This document shows, piece after piece, positions 51,408-62,193 of a stretch of DNA of 64,000 nt. The notes below the pieces were generated by a model. The model was not told where the DNA came from, made no database searches, and saw only the letters and a list, made by a program, of their open reading frames with translations. A program made the translations under genes and the position numbers. Within the stretch, counting starts at the first letter, position 1; every line of letters begins with the position of its first letter. Source of the stretch: Halomonas zincidurans B6 (lineage in GTDB: Bacteria > Pseudomonadota > Gammaproteobacteria > Pseudomonadales > Halomonadaceae); NCBI RefSeq assembly GCF_000731955.1, contig NZ_JNCK01000001.1:3038001-3102000 (forward strand), read 5' to 3'.

Positions 51408-52196
51408 TTAGCCGTTCTGGTCACTATTGCCGGCGTTGGCGCTATCACCCTGACCCTGATTGCTTTCGTTCTGGCTCTGGCTGTTTCCTGACTGGCCTGA
51501 AGCCTTCGCCTCGGCCTTGGTCACGTCAAGCAGCTCGACCTTGAAGGTCAGTGCCTGGTTAGGGCCGATCGGGCCGCCGGTTCCGGCCGGGCCGTAGGCC
51601 AGGTCGGACGGCAGATAGACCATCCAGGTATCGCCAACGCTCATCATCTTCAGCGCTTCCTGCCAACCGGGGATGACCTGATCGACGCGGAACTCGACCG
51701 GCTCGCCACGCTCGTAGGAACTGTCGAAGACAGTGCCATCGGTCAGCTTGCCTTCGTAATCGACCTTGACGGTATCGTTGGCATCCGGCGAGGCGCCATC
51801 ACCTGATTCGAGCACCTTGTACTGCAGACCCGAGTCGGTGACCTTGACGCCGTCCTTCTTGGCGTTTTCGGCGAGGAACTCTTCGCTCTCGGCCTTGTTC
51901 TGCTCGGCGGCCTGCTTGGCCTGCTTCTGACGTTCGGCGTTCTGCTGCTGCTGGAACTGGGTCAGCGCCTGAGTCATCTCCTCCTTGCTCATCTGCAGAT
52001 CGTCGCCGGCATAGACGTCCTCGACGGCCTGCGTGAAGCTGGCGATATCCAGGTCCTGGATATCCTGGGAGAGACTCTGGCCGAGCGTTACGCCGATGCT
52101 GTAGCTGAGCTTCTGCTGGTCGCTCTGGGGAGCGGCGAGGGCCCACGGCGCGCTGGCCAGTAGCGTCAAGGCAACGGCGGTCACCTGAATTTTCAT
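51408..52196 (-). CDS. Periplasmic FKBP-type peptidyl-prolyl isomerase (FkpA/Mip-like)
   Basis: 262 residues. Signal peptide to about A21 (LLASAPWALAAPQ). The N-terminal dimerisation domain contains LSYSIGVTLGQSL and a Gln/Ala-rich helix. The FKBP domain (about 110-222) has VKVDYEGKLTDGTVFDSSY, IPGWQEAL and LAYGPAG. It ends in an unusual 38-residue hydrophilic tail of Ser, Gly, Asn and Gln. It folds proline-containing proteins in the periplasm. Confidence 0.93.
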   Translation of the reverse strand: MKIQVTAVALTLLASAPWALAAPQSDQQKLSYSIGVTLGQSLSQDIQDLDIASFTQAVEDVYAGDDLQMSKEEMTQALTQFQQQQNAERQKQAKQAAEQNKAESEEFLAENAKKDGVKVTDSGLQYKVLESGDGASPDANDTVKVDYEGKLTDGTVFDSSYERGEPVEFRVDQVIPGWQEALKMMSVGDTWMVYLPSDLAYGPAGTGGPIGPNQALTFKVELLDVTKAEAKASGQSGNSQSQNESNQGQGDSANAGNSDQNG

Positions 52197-52399
52197 GAAA
52201 TCTCCTCGTTATCGTGGTTCGGCATGCGATGTACAGTCTTTCGGTGGGCGATGGCTCGCAGCCGCCCAACCGCTAGTGGGACTCTAACAGGGCGTGTCAG
52301 GTTCCGCATCCATGCACATCCCCGCTTACGGACCCCGACTTGACATTGCCATGGCTTTGCTCTTCTCTGGATTAACATCGACAACGAAAGGGGAACGTG

Positions 52400-53431
52400 A
52401 TGCAAATGCGCAATTTCATGATCGGTGTTACCGCCTTGGGTATGGTGGGTACCGCTTCTTCGGCATTCGCCGAAACTTGGCGCTTCGGCCTCGAGGAGAC
52501 CGAAGGCAGCGTTCAGTACAGCTACGCCGAAGAATTCAAGAAGATGATCGAGGAGAAGAGCGAAGGTGACATCACCGTGCAGCTTCTCCCCTATGGATCC
52601 TGGGGGTCGAACTACACGGCGCTTTACGATGCCATCCAGAACGGTTCGATACAGATCGGTTTCGGCTCGGGCTTTCTCGGTGGCACGGTGCCCGAAAGCC
52701 AGCTGATGAGCCTCAACTTCGTCATGCCGAACGACCAGCTTCAAACGGCGCAGATACTCAACTCCGATGAGTTCCTGAAAAGCGATCCGTGGCAGCAGTC
52801 ATTCCGTGAGCGTGATCTGGTTCCGCTGGCTGCCCTGCCCGAGGGTTACCAGGTCTGGACTGCCAACAAGGAGATCCGCACCCCGGAAGACATGCAGGGG
52901 TTGCAGATTCGCGTCATGGACAACAGCCTGCTGCGCAAGACTTACCAGGCCTACGGCGCATCGCCGATCACCATCGCTTACGGTGAGTTGTACAGCGCTC
53001 TGCAGCAGGGCCAGGCGGAAGGCAATATCCAGCCGGTTTTCGCCCACGAGAACATGGGCTTCTACGAAGTTCAGGACTACATGATCTTCGCCGACCAGTC
53101 GCAGTTCATCGCCAATCTGATCGGTAACCTCGATTGGTATGAAGGGCTGTCCGACGAGCAGCGTCAGACCCTCGACACCACGCTGGATGAAATGGTCCAG
53201 AAAGGCCACGACATCCAGACCCAGTTCAATACCGAGCGTCTTGATACCATCAAGGAAAAGAGCGATATCAACATCATCAAGCTGACTGATGAAGAACGCG
53301 CCAAGTTCCGCGAACTCGCCAAGCCGGTTCGCCAGGTCTATGTCGATTTGGTCGGTGAGCGTGGCAAGCAGTCGCTGGATATCCTGCTCGAGCAGATCAA
53401 GCAGAGCCAATCCGGCAACCAGGACTCCTGA
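52400..53431 (+). CDS. TRAP transporter solute-binding protein, TeaA/DctP-like
   Basis: About 343 residues. Signal peptide ends near SAFAET. The mature start ETWRFGLEETEGSVQ aligns with the NWRYAHEEYEG start of the Halomonas ectoine binder TeaA, and GLQIRVMDNSLLRKTYQAYGA holds the conserved ligand arginine. A compatible solute or organic acid is therefore a possible ligand. GTG 52397 and ATG 52406 are alternative starts; AAAGGGG fits 52400. Unlike ordinary TRAP operons, the gene faces its membrane subunits tail to tail. Confidence 0.9.
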   Translation: MQMRNFMIGVTALGMVGTASSAFAETWRFGLEETEGSVQYSYAEEFKKMIEEKSEGDITVQLLPYGSWGSNYTALYDAIQNGSIQIGFGSGFLGGTVPESQLMSLNFVMPNDQLQTAQILNSDEFLKSDPWQQSFRERDLVPLAALPEGYQVWTANKEIRTPEDMQGLQIRVMDNSLLRKTYQAYGASPITIAYGELYSALQQGQAEGNIQPVFAHENMGFYEVQDYMIFADQSQFIANLIGNLDWYEGLSDEQRQTLDTTLDEMVQKGHDIQTQFNTERLDTIKEKSDINIIKLTDEERAKFRELAKPVRQVYVDLVGERGKQSLDILLEQIKQSQSGNQDS

Positions 53432-53476
53432 TAGCGAGACCCGCGCGTCGGCCAGGGTAGCTGGCTAGTCGACCCC

Positions 53477-53511
53477 CTGCCCGGAAGCGAGAGCTTCCGG
53501 GCAGTTTCGTT
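53477..53511 (+). terminator. Terminator of the TRAP binding-protein gene
   Basis: CTGCCCGGAAGC, GAGA, GCTTCCGGGCAG is a perfect 12-bp stem followed by TTTCGTTT, 45 bases after the stop. Confidence 0.85.
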
Positions 53512-53653
53512 TGTCTGTACGAAGATTTCGCTCCAGGCACAGGGTTGGCCGTGGCATTAACTTTTCACCAGATAACCAGGCGGCGCGGCCGTATGGTGGC
53601 ATGAGCGTGGGTCAGCGCGGAGAGCGGCCCGGCGCCGGGCCGGGCCGACGGGA

Positions 53654-54937
53654 TCAATCGCCGCCCAGCGAGGGCAGTAGCAGGGAGATCTGCGGGAACA
53701 GAATTAGCACCAGGGTTGCCAATGCCAGGATAGCGATGAACGGCGGCGTGCCACGAATCACGTCCATGTAGGGCCGGCGGAACACGGCGATGGCCGTGAA
53801 GATGTCGACGCCGAAGGGCGGTGTCGCCGAGCCGATGGCTGCCTGCAGCGTGACGATCACGCCGACCTGCAACGGATCGAGCCCGGTGGATTGTACCAGC
53901 GGCTTGAAGATCGGCACCAGAATCAGGATGACCACGATCGGGTCGACGAACATGCAGCCGATAAAGAAAGCGACGGCAATCAGCAAAAGGGCCAGGAACT
54001 GATTGTCGCCGATGCCTTCGATGAGCGGGCCCAGGATCTTCTCCGGCACGCCGGCCGTACCCAGTGTCTGGGAGAAGGCGGCGCCAACGGCGACAAGGAT
54101 GAAGACCACGGCGGTAATCATGCCGGTGGACAGGGCGAGGCTGCCGAGATCGCGGATCGAGACCTTGCGATAGATGATGACTTCGAGAATAAAGGCATAG
54201 GCCACGGCCACCGCGGAGGCCTCGACGGCACTGAAGAAGCCGCCGTAGATGCCTCCCACCACCAACACCGGAAAGCCCATCGGCAAAATCACCCGACGCA
54301 TGGAGCGCAGGCGCTCGTTCCAGCTTGCCTGGGGCTCCGGAGTGATGCCTTTGAGGCGTGAGTCGATGTAACAATAGATCGCAAACATCGCCAGGATCAG
54401 CAACCCTGGCAGGATACCGGCCAGGAACAGATCGCCGATCGATATCTTCATCACCACGCCATAGATAATGAAGCCGATGCTGGGGGGAATCAGCAGGGCG
54501 ATATCGCTAGAGTTGATGATCAGTGCCAGGGAGAAGTGGTCAGAGTAGCCCTTGGCCAGCAATCGCGGGCGCATGGGGGTACCTATGGCCACCACCGTAG
54601 CCTGCGTGGAACCGGAGACGGCGCCGAACAGGGCGCAGGCGGCAGCGGTGGTGATGGGCAGGCCGCCGCGAATGTGCCGGGTGAAGGTGTCGACCACATC
54701 CAGGAGCCGGTTGGCCGTATGGCCCTTGGTGAGGATGTCGGCGGCAAAGATGAACATGGGCACCGCCGCCAGCACCCAACTGCCCACACCGTTGATCATC
54801 CAGCTGACCGCTTGCTCGGGGCCGAAGAAGGTCATCCCGGTAAACATCATGAATAGCGTGCCTACGGCCAGGGGGACCATCATCGGGAACCCCAGCAGCA
54901 GTAACACGAGCATGGTCACACCTAGCCAAGTCAGCAT
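53654..54937 (-). CDS. TRAP transporter large permease (DctM/TeaC-like)
   Basis: 427 residues with about 12 helices. FGAVSGSTQATVVAIGTPM and SATPPFGVDIFTAIAVF are the DctM signatures. It couples sodium influx to solute uptake with DctQ. It follows dctQ by 43 bases. It converges with the binding-protein gene; the 222 bases between hold the terminator at 53477 and no other feature. Confidence 0.93.
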   Translation of the reverse strand: MLTWLGVTMLVLLLLGFPMMVPLAVGTLFMMFTGMTFFGPEQAVSWMINGVGSWVLAAVPMFIFAADILTKGHTANRLLDVVDTFTRHIRGGLPITTAAACALFGAVSGSTQATVVAIGTPMRPRLLAKGYSDHFSLALIINSSDIALLIPPSIGFIIYGVVMKISIGDLFLAGILPGLLILAMFAIYCYIDSRLKGITPEPQASWNERLRSMRRVILPMGFPVLVVGGIYGGFFSAVEASAVAVAYAFILEVIIYRKVSIRDLGSLALSTGMITAVVFILVAVGAAFSQTLGTAGVPEKILGPLIEGIGDNQFLALLLIAVAFFIGCMFVDPIVVILILVPIFKPLVQSTGLDPLQVGVIVTLQAAIGSATPPFGVDIFTAIAVFRRPYMDVIRGTPPFIAILALATLVLILFPQISLLLPSLGGD

Positions 54938-54980
54938 GAAAAAGTCCTCGCATTTTTAGGGTCTTGGTGTAGTCGAGGAA

Positions 54981-55610
54981 TCAAACGCCGCGCGAATCAT
55001 CGCGATCGGGAGTTTGTTCGCCATCGTCCGTGGGAACCTCGGAATAGGTCTCCTTCTCGGTGAACGAACGGTAGATGTCGTCGCTCATGAGATTGCGCGC
55101 GATGGTCAGGACGTATTGGATGCCGGCCAGGGTGAAGCCGATGGGCAGCGCGAGGTAGATGGTCCACATGGGGATGCGAAGCGATGCACTGACCCGCCCG
55201 CGATCCTTCAATACCATTACGTAATCGATGGATTTATAGGCGAAATAAAACATCAATGCGGCCGTGCCCAGGCAAATCAAAATCAGCAGTGCCTTGCGTA
55301 GCCGGCCGCTGAGCAGATCGTAGATTGCCGACATGCTGATATGCCGGGCGTTGCGTGCGGCGTAGCCGATGCCGACGAAGGTAATGAGGATGATCAGCAT
55401 CTCGGTGATTTCGTAGGTACCGGCAATGCCTTGCCCGAACACGAGGGTGCCAACCACATTGCCACTCATCAATGCGGCCATGACGAGTATGCTGCCACCG
55501 ACGATAATGCGCTCGATCACGCCAAGCCCCCGATCGAGACCACCCAGGATGCGTAGCAGACCACCGGGGCGTTTCTGGCTATCGCCGGAAAACGGAGATG
55601 ATGGAGTCAT
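54981..55610 (-). CDS. TRAP transporter small permease (DctQ/TeaB-like)
   Basis: 209 residues, four helices, with the ARNARHISM region typical of DctQ. The N-terminal extension (MTPSSPFSGDSQKRPGG) and acidic C-tail are hydrophilic. AAGGAAAGC precedes ATG 55610; the frame is open to 55709. First gene of the membrane-subunit pair. Confidence 0.9.
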   Translation of the reverse strand: MTPSSPFSGDSQKRPGGLLRILGGLDRGLGVIERIIVGGSILVMAALMSGNVVGTLVFGQGIAGTYEITEMLIILITFVGIGYAARNARHISMSAIYDLLSGRLRKALLILICLGTAALMFYFAYKSIDYVMVLKDRGRVSASLRIPMWTIYLALPIGFTLAGIQYVLTIARNLMSDDIYRSFTEKETYSEVPTDDGEQTPDRDDSRGV

Positions 55611-55712
55611 GTCGCAAGCTTTCCTTGTATTTGTCAGGATTGGCGCGCCGAGGGTGGCGGACATCCCGCTGAAAGTCACCGACAGCGTGGTCCATGGCCG
55701 AAGACACACCGC

Positions 55713-56285
55713 TTACCTTGAAGTTACAGGCTTTGTGGCGACAGTGCTACACGTCGTCCGGGCATGAAGTGCACGCAGACCGACCGCCAGTATCGCCAGC
55801 GAGCCGGCGAGCGCATCGTCGAGGGGGCCTCCCAAATGTCGGGCCAGGCGGCTATGCAGGTCACCGTCCCTGGCGCGCCAGGGCCGAACCCCGGCTGCGC
55901 ACCGCGTCAAGGCCTGCAATTGCTCCAGAGCCTGGCGCTCGGCCATCAGCTCAGCGTGTTTGAGCCGTTCCCGCCAGTCATCCAATGGCGAGCCCGGCCG
56001 GGCCAGTGACTTGAGGGCGCGACGCCGGGCGCGCAGGGGACGGGTGTAGTGGGCCTGATGAGCGCGGACCGGCGCCAGAACCTGGCGGACGTTCGGAGTC
56101 GTCACTAGGCCAAGCTGATCCAGCCAGCCCAGCCACAATAGCTCGCAGACGTCGGCATCGGCCCGATCCTGCAGATCGAGGCAGGCGCTGGCGGTCGCCG
56201 GATCGGCATAGATCGCCAGGGCATAGCGCCAGAGCGCATCCGGGGCAGTCACGGCGAAGGGGGATTGGGTACCATGGTCGGTCAT
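55713..56285 (-). CDS. TIGR02444 / DUF2390 family protein
   Basis: 190 residues with the family N-terminal pattern LWRYALAIYADPATASACLDLQ and VCELLWLGWL. The remainder is basic and helical. Function unknown. In pseudomonads a member also lies beside the ABC-F gene, and here the two are divergent with a MITE-like repeat between them. The C-terminal sequence after about residue 165 looks degenerate but in frame. Confidence 0.85.
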   Translation of the reverse strand: MTDHGTQSPFAVTAPDALWRYALAIYADPATASACLDLQDRADADVCELLWLGWLDQLGLVTTPNVRQVLAPVRAHQAHYTRPLRARRRALKSLARPGSPLDDWRERLKHAELMAERQALEQLQALTRCAAGVRPWRARDGDLHSRLARHLGGPLDDALAGSLAILAVGLRALHARTTCSTVATKPVTSR

Positions 56286-56319
56286 TAGCGACGACGGACA
56301 GCGTGTCCTGAAGCCTTAC

Positions 56320-56463
56320 AGAGGATGTTTACAAAATAGGCGAACGAAGGCAAGACAAGGCGAAATTAAGTGAAAAAGCGCAGTTTACGAAGGGTAAATG
56401 AGCATTTTGAGGGCAATTTCAACGCCGTATTGCCGAGTGCAGGCATTTTGTAAGCACCCTCTT
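56320..56463 (+). repeat. MITE-like repeat, copy 1 (complete, 144 bases)
   Basis: Terminal inverted repeats AGAGGATGTTTACAAAAT and, complemented from the right end, AGAGGGTGCTTACAAAAT differ in two bases. TA lies next to each end (with one extra C on the left), as expected for insertion into TA by IS630/Tc1-type transposases. No coding frame. It fills the divergent promoter region between the TIGR02444 gene and the ABC-F gene and must influence one or both. Confidence 0.85.
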
Positions 56464-56483
56464 AGAGTCGACGGGAGAACATC

Positions 56484-58418
<1,935 letters not shown>

Positions 58419-58447
58419 GTCTGGCTCGCTTGCTCGATGGAGGTGAT

Positions 58448-58885
58448 TCAGGTTTCCAGCAGAAAGGTCACCGGTCCTTCGTTGACCAACGCAACCTGCA
58501 TGTCGGCGCCGAACTCGCCGCTGGCGACGCGCGGCCAGGCCTGGCGCGCCTCGCCGAGCAGATAGTCGAACAGCCGTCGGCCCTCGTCGGGCGGGGCCGC
58601 GCTGGAAAAGCTCGGCCGCAGGCCCTTGCCGGTATCGGCGGCCAGGGTAAACTGCGAGACCAGCAGCAGTCCGCCGTCGGCCTGTTTCAGGTCGCGGTTC
58701 ATCTTGCCGGCCTCGTCGCCGAACACCCGGTAGTGCAGCAACTTGTGCAACAGCGTGTCGGCGCGTGTCGTATCGTCGCCCTTTTGCACGCCGATCAGTG
58801 CCAGCAGGCCGTGATCGATGGCGCCGACGGTCTGTCCATCGACCGCCACGCTGGCGCGACTGACGCGTTGGATCAATGCTCGCAT
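58448..58885 (-). CDS. dtd: D-aminoacyl-tRNA deacylase
   Basis: 145 residues. It removes D-amino acids and glycine mischarged on tRNA. The catalytic-pocket motifs SQFTLAADTGKGLRPSF and NEGPVTFLLE are intact. ATG 58885 matches the universal MRALIQRVSRA start. It converges with the ABC-F gene after 29 bases. Confidence 0.96.
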   Translation of the reverse strand: MRALIQRVSRASVAVDGQTVGAIDHGLLALIGVQKGDDTTRADTLLHKLLHYRVFGDEAGKMNRDLKQADGGLLLVSQFTLAADTGKGLRPSFSSAAPPDEGRRLFDYLLGEARQAWPRVASGEFGADMQVALVNEGPVTFLLET

Positions 58886-59186
58886 GAGAATTCCGATGGC
58901 AAGAAACACATCGGAGACGAGCGTAGCATGGTCCGGGCGCAACGAGCGCAGCGCGAGGATGTCCGTGAAATGAGTCTGCGATGTCCGTGAAATGAGTCTG
59001 CGGTCCGCGACATCTACGTCGAACGGGCCGACGAGCGCGGCAGGCGAACCCTGAATACGCTCGCCAAGGCCATTCAGGCGGCCGAGCGAGAAAAGCCGCA
59101 GCCGATTGCCGTGACGCGGCCGCGGCTTGTGAACCCAAGGCCCGGCGGATGGCGAGCGGGCCGGGCAGCCACCGCCAAGAGGCCCG
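58886..59186 (+). other. 301-base gap with tandem duplication and a coding-like relic
   Basis: Two 22-base units lie at 58959-59002. After them the plus strand keeps a good open frame, VRDIYVERADERGRRTLNT, then LAKAIQAAEREKPQPIAV, which begins right after a stop and has no start codon. This looks like the middle of a lost gene; the family is unknown. Confidence 0.35.
58959..59002. repeat. 22-base perfect tandem duplication
   Basis: ATGTCCGTGAAATGAGTCTG followed by CG occurs twice without interruption, between dtd and the Usp gene. Confidence 0.95.
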
Positions 59187-60038
59187 CTACCAGGCCCGAC
59201 AGATCATCAGATCGCAGTGAGGGTCGGCGAGCAGCTGCTCGTTAAGGACATTGTAATGATCTCGGCCCCGGCGGTATTGGTTGCTCAGCGCCAGCAGATC
59301 CGGGGGCAGGCGACGCAGACGGCTCGCCAGCACCTCGTCCGGATCGCCTTGTTCGAGCACCAGTTCGAGTTCGGGCACGTCGCCCAGCTCGTCAAGCAGC
59401 GCGTCGACCTCGCGCTCGAGTTGACGACGCAGCCCCGCGAGCTCGCTATCGCGCCAGCGGGCATAGTCGCTATTCGAGGCGAGTTCATGTTCGCCGGGGA
59501 TGTCCCAGGCGTAGAGCAGCGTCAGGCAGGCCTCGGGGAAGCGGGTCAGGGCCTGTCGCAGGACCTGACGACCGGCCATGGAAAAGTCGACGGGAACCAA
59601 GATGTCGCGCCACGGCTGATCGGGCGAATGGCTGACCGAGAATACCGGACAGGGCGCGCTGCGCATTACCCGGGCCAGGGTGGTACCGCCAACCAGGTCG
59701 GGCTGGCCACGCTTGCGATGGGTACCGAGCATGATCAGCGAGGCCTTGCGTTCGTGGGCCTCGCGCACAATCTCGGCATACGGTTCGCCGGTCATGGTCT
59801 GAATCAACACTTCCGGCTCGGGCAGCGCATAATCCTCGCGCAGATCCTGCAGGGTGCGTTCCATGTCGGCGACCACGGCGTCTTCAAGATCGCGCAGCGC
59901 CTGGTGCGGCAAATGCGGATCGAGCACATGCAGCACGTCGAGGCGCGCGCCGTTGTCCACGGCCAGGCGCACCGCCCGGGCGAAAGCGGCACGATTCTCG
60001 GCGGAAAGGTCACAGGCAAACAGCAGGGTCTGAGGCAT
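59187..60038 (-). CDS. Universal stress protein with two Usp domains
   Basis: 283 residues: domain 1 (about 1-140, LLFACDLSAENRAAFARAVRL to APCPVFSV) and domain 2 (about 150-283, ILVPVDFSMAGRQVL to LMICRAW). Domain 1 keeps a glycine-rich nucleotide-binding-like loop (LGTHRKRGQPDLVGGTT); domain 2 does not. UspE-like architecture. It may act in salt or oxidative stress; TeaD, a Usp, regulates the TRAP system TeaABC in Halomonas, but this gene is several kb from the TRAP genes. Confidence 0.88.
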   Translation of the reverse strand: MPQTLLFACDLSAENRAAFARAVRLAVDNGARLDVLHVLDPHLPHQALRDLEDAVVADMERTLQDLREDYALPEPEVLIQTMTGEPYAEIVREAHERKASLIMLGTHRKRGQPDLVGGTTLARVMRSAPCPVFSVSHSPDQPWRDILVPVDFSMAGRQVLRQALTRFPEACLTLLYAWDIPGEHELASNSDYARWRDSELAGLRRQLEREVDALLDELGDVPELELVLEQGDPDEVLASRLRRLPPDLLALSNQYRRGRDHYNVLNEQLLADPHCDLMICRAW

Positions 60039-60150
60039 GGCGGCATCCTCCCACGATTGTCACTCGGCGAGTCGCTCGGCGGCGACGAACCCGCAAGCGT
60101 GATTGGAAGCATGGTGCGCCCTGTCGCGGTCTGCAAGTTTCGCCGGCCGG

Positions 60151-60963
60151 CTACCACCAGGCATGGAAATGATGCACCGGCCCGCGGCCACGGCCGACGC
60201 TGAGCCGCTCGCTCGCGTGCAGCGCCTGGCTGAGCCACACCTTGGCATGCTGGACCGCGCTGACCAGCGGTTCGCCCCGGGCCAAGTGGGCGGTGATCGC
60301 CGAGGACAGCGTGCAGCCGGCGCCATGCAGATTGCGGGTGGCGATGCGCTCGGCCTCGAGCCAGCTGCTGCCCTCGGCGGAACCCAGCAGATCCGGACAG
60401 CGCTCGCCGTCGAGATGGCCGCCCTTGAGAAGCACGTGCGGGGCGCCCAGCTCGAGCAGTCGGGGGAGCAGCGCCTGCATGGCGTCGCTGTCGCGCGGCG
60501 TGTCGGCATCGAGCAGTACCGCCGCTTCGGGCAGGTTGGGCGTGATCAGGTCGACGCAGGGTACCAGCAGCTCGCGGACCGCCTGGATGCCTTCGTCGTC
60601 GACCAGGATGTCGCCGCTCTTGGCGACCATCACCGGGTCGAGCACCACCCAGCGCGGCCGCCGGCGCTGCAGGCACTCGCGCACGGTTTCGGCGACCTCG
60701 CGGCCGGCGATCATGCCGATTTTCACGGCGTCGATGGCGACGTCGTCGAGCAGGGTGTCGAATTGCTCGGCGATGAACGCGGCGGGCACCGGCTGCACGC
60801 CGCTGACGCCGCGAGTATTCTGCGCGGTCAGTGCGGTGATCACGCTGGTGGCGTAGGTGCCCAGCGCCGAGAAGGTCTTGAGGTCGGCCTGGATGCCGGC
60901 CCCCCCCGAGGGATCCGAGCCGGCGATGGTCAATACATTGGCGATACGAGGAGTCGCGGACAT
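60151..60963 (-). CDS. thiD: Hydroxymethylpyrimidine / phosphomethylpyrimidine kinase
   Basis: 270-residue ribokinase-fold enzyme phosphorylating HMP and HMP-P for thiamine. AGSDPSGGAGIQADLKTF opens the protein and HGAGCTLSSAITAHLA is the catalytic GAGC anion-hole region. The end, VHHFHAWW, is typical. It is separate from thiS-thiG. The gap to the Usp gene (112 bases) has no promoter or terminator that I can defend. Confidence 0.95.
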   Translation of the reverse strand: MSATPRIANVLTIAGSDPSGGAGIQADLKTFSALGTYATSVITALTAQNTRGVSGVQPVPAAFIAEQFDTLLDDVAIDAVKIGMIAGREVAETVRECLQRRRPRWVVLDPVMVAKSGDILVDDEGIQAVRELLVPCVDLITPNLPEAAVLLDADTPRDSDAMQALLPRLLELGAPHVLLKGGHLDGERCPDLLGSAEGSSWLEAERIATRNLHGAGCTLSSAITAHLARGEPLVSAVQHAKVWLSQALHASERLSVGRGRGPVHHFHAWW

Positions 60964-61023
60964 TATCGGATGCAGCTTGCGTTGGAAAAGCTATAGCCTA
61001 GTGCATCGGGCGGGGTGTCGGCC

Positions 61024-61452
61024 ATGCTGAGCCTGTTTCTGGTGGCGCTGGCCAGTGCCACGGTGCTGCCCGGCGGCTCGGAGGCGTGGCTGGCGCGCCA
61101 GTGGTGTCTCGGCGAGCCACCCTTGGCGCTATGGGGCGTGGCCACACTGGGCAATACGTTAGGCAGTCTGATCAACGTTGCCCTGGGACGCTATGCCCGC
61201 AATTTCCAGGGGCGTCGCTGGTTCCCCGTCTCGGTGAGCGCCCTGGTACGCGGCGAGCGCTGGTACGCCCGGCTGGGTGCATGGAGCCTGCTGCTAAGCT
61301 GGGCCCCGCTGGTGGGCGATGCGTTGACCATGCTGGCCGGCGTGATGCGCCTGCCCTGGTGGCGCGCGAGCCTGTTGATCTTGATCGCCAAGGGTGTACG
61401 CTACGCCGTGCTGCTCTGGCTGGCCGGCCGCTGGCTGGCGCCGCTGTGCTGA
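61024..61452 (+). CDS. yqaA: YqaA-family inner-membrane protein (DedA/VTT superfamily)
   Basis: 142 residues, about four helices. ATVLPGGSEAWL, LGNTLGSLINVALGRY and LLSWAPLVGDALTMLAGVMRL match YqaA; the glycine-rich re-entrant segment and WAPLVGD are the SNARE-associated (VTT) signature. Related proteins act in lipid scrambling or membrane homeostasis; the role here is unknown. ATG 61024 is preferred to GTG 61015. Divergent from thiD. Confidence 0.88.
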   Translation: MLSLFLVALASATVLPGGSEAWLARQWCLGEPPLALWGVATLGNTLGSLINVALGRYARNFQGRRWFPVSVSALVRGERWYARLGAWSLLLSWAPLVGDALTMLAGVMRLPWWRASLLILIAKGVRYAVLLWLAGRWLAPLC

Positions 61453-61570
61453 ATCGCGATCGGCACTCAAGGATGGCCTCCAGCCGCCGATAGCGTATTC
61501 TTGAGATGGGCGGGAGATGAGTATGAATGTTTATCAGTCAGCGTGGGTGAGCCGAAAGTACCGCTTGCCT

Positions 61571-61599
61571 CTGACAATTCTCTAATGATCTCCTATGCT
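61571..61599 (+). promoter_or_regulatory. Sigma-70 promoter of the nuo operon
   Basis: CTGACA (61571-61576) and TATGCT (61594-61599) with a 17-base spacer give a start near 61606 and a 90-base leader to nuoA. The 244-base gap has no other strong pair. Confidence 0.55.
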
Positions 61600-61696
61600 T
61601 GACCCGTACGGGCAAAGGCCAGGCCTCAAAAACTACAATCAATGATCGCTGAGCGATTGGGTCTGCCTGCCGTTCATGGTTTTAACGAGGGAATGC

Positions 61697-62104
61697 ATGA
61701 ACCAGAACGCTACCGCGATCATCGCGCAATACTGGGCCGCCGGCCTGTTTGTCGTTGCCGTCGTCGCCCTGTGCGCCTTCATGATCGGTGCCGCCAGTCT
61801 GCTCGGTGGGCGCAGCAAGGGACGCAGCAAGTCCCTGCCGTTCGAGTCCGGGGTGGTGGGCACGGGTAGTGCTCGCCAGCGTTTTTCCGCCAAGTTTTAC
61901 CTGGTCGCGATGCTCTTCGTGATCTTCGATATCGAGGCCGTGTTCCTGTTCGCCTGGGCCGTATCGGTGCGCGAGGTGGGCTGGGCCGGTTTCGCCGGGG
62001 CGGCGGTGTTCATTTTCATTCTGCTCGCCGGCCTGGTTTACGACAGCCGTGTCGGCGCCCTCGACTGGGCTCCCAAACGCAAGATGCGCGATCCCGGTTC
62101 CTGA
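61697..62104 (+). CDS. nuoA: NADH-quinone oxidoreductase subunit A
   Basis: 135 residues, three helices, with SLPFESGVVGTGSARQRFSAKFY (conserved loop near the quinone site) and FDIEAVFLFAWAV. First subunit of complex I; GAGGGA lies before ATG 61697. The hydrophilic C-tail (DWAPKRKMRDPGS) is normal. Confidence 0.95.
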   Translation: MNQNATAIIAQYWAAGLFVVAVVALCAFMIGAASLLGGRSKGRSKSLPFESGVVGTGSARQRFSAKFYLVAMLFVIFDIEAVFLFAWAVSVREVGWAGFAGAAVFIFILLAGLVYDSRVGALDWAPKRKMRDPGS

Positions 62105-62193
62105 GCCGGACGCTCCGGCCTTGCTATGCAGCAAGACCCGATACCGGATGCTCAATAACGACGTGGCAGCTAGCCGCTAGCTGGAGGAGATGC

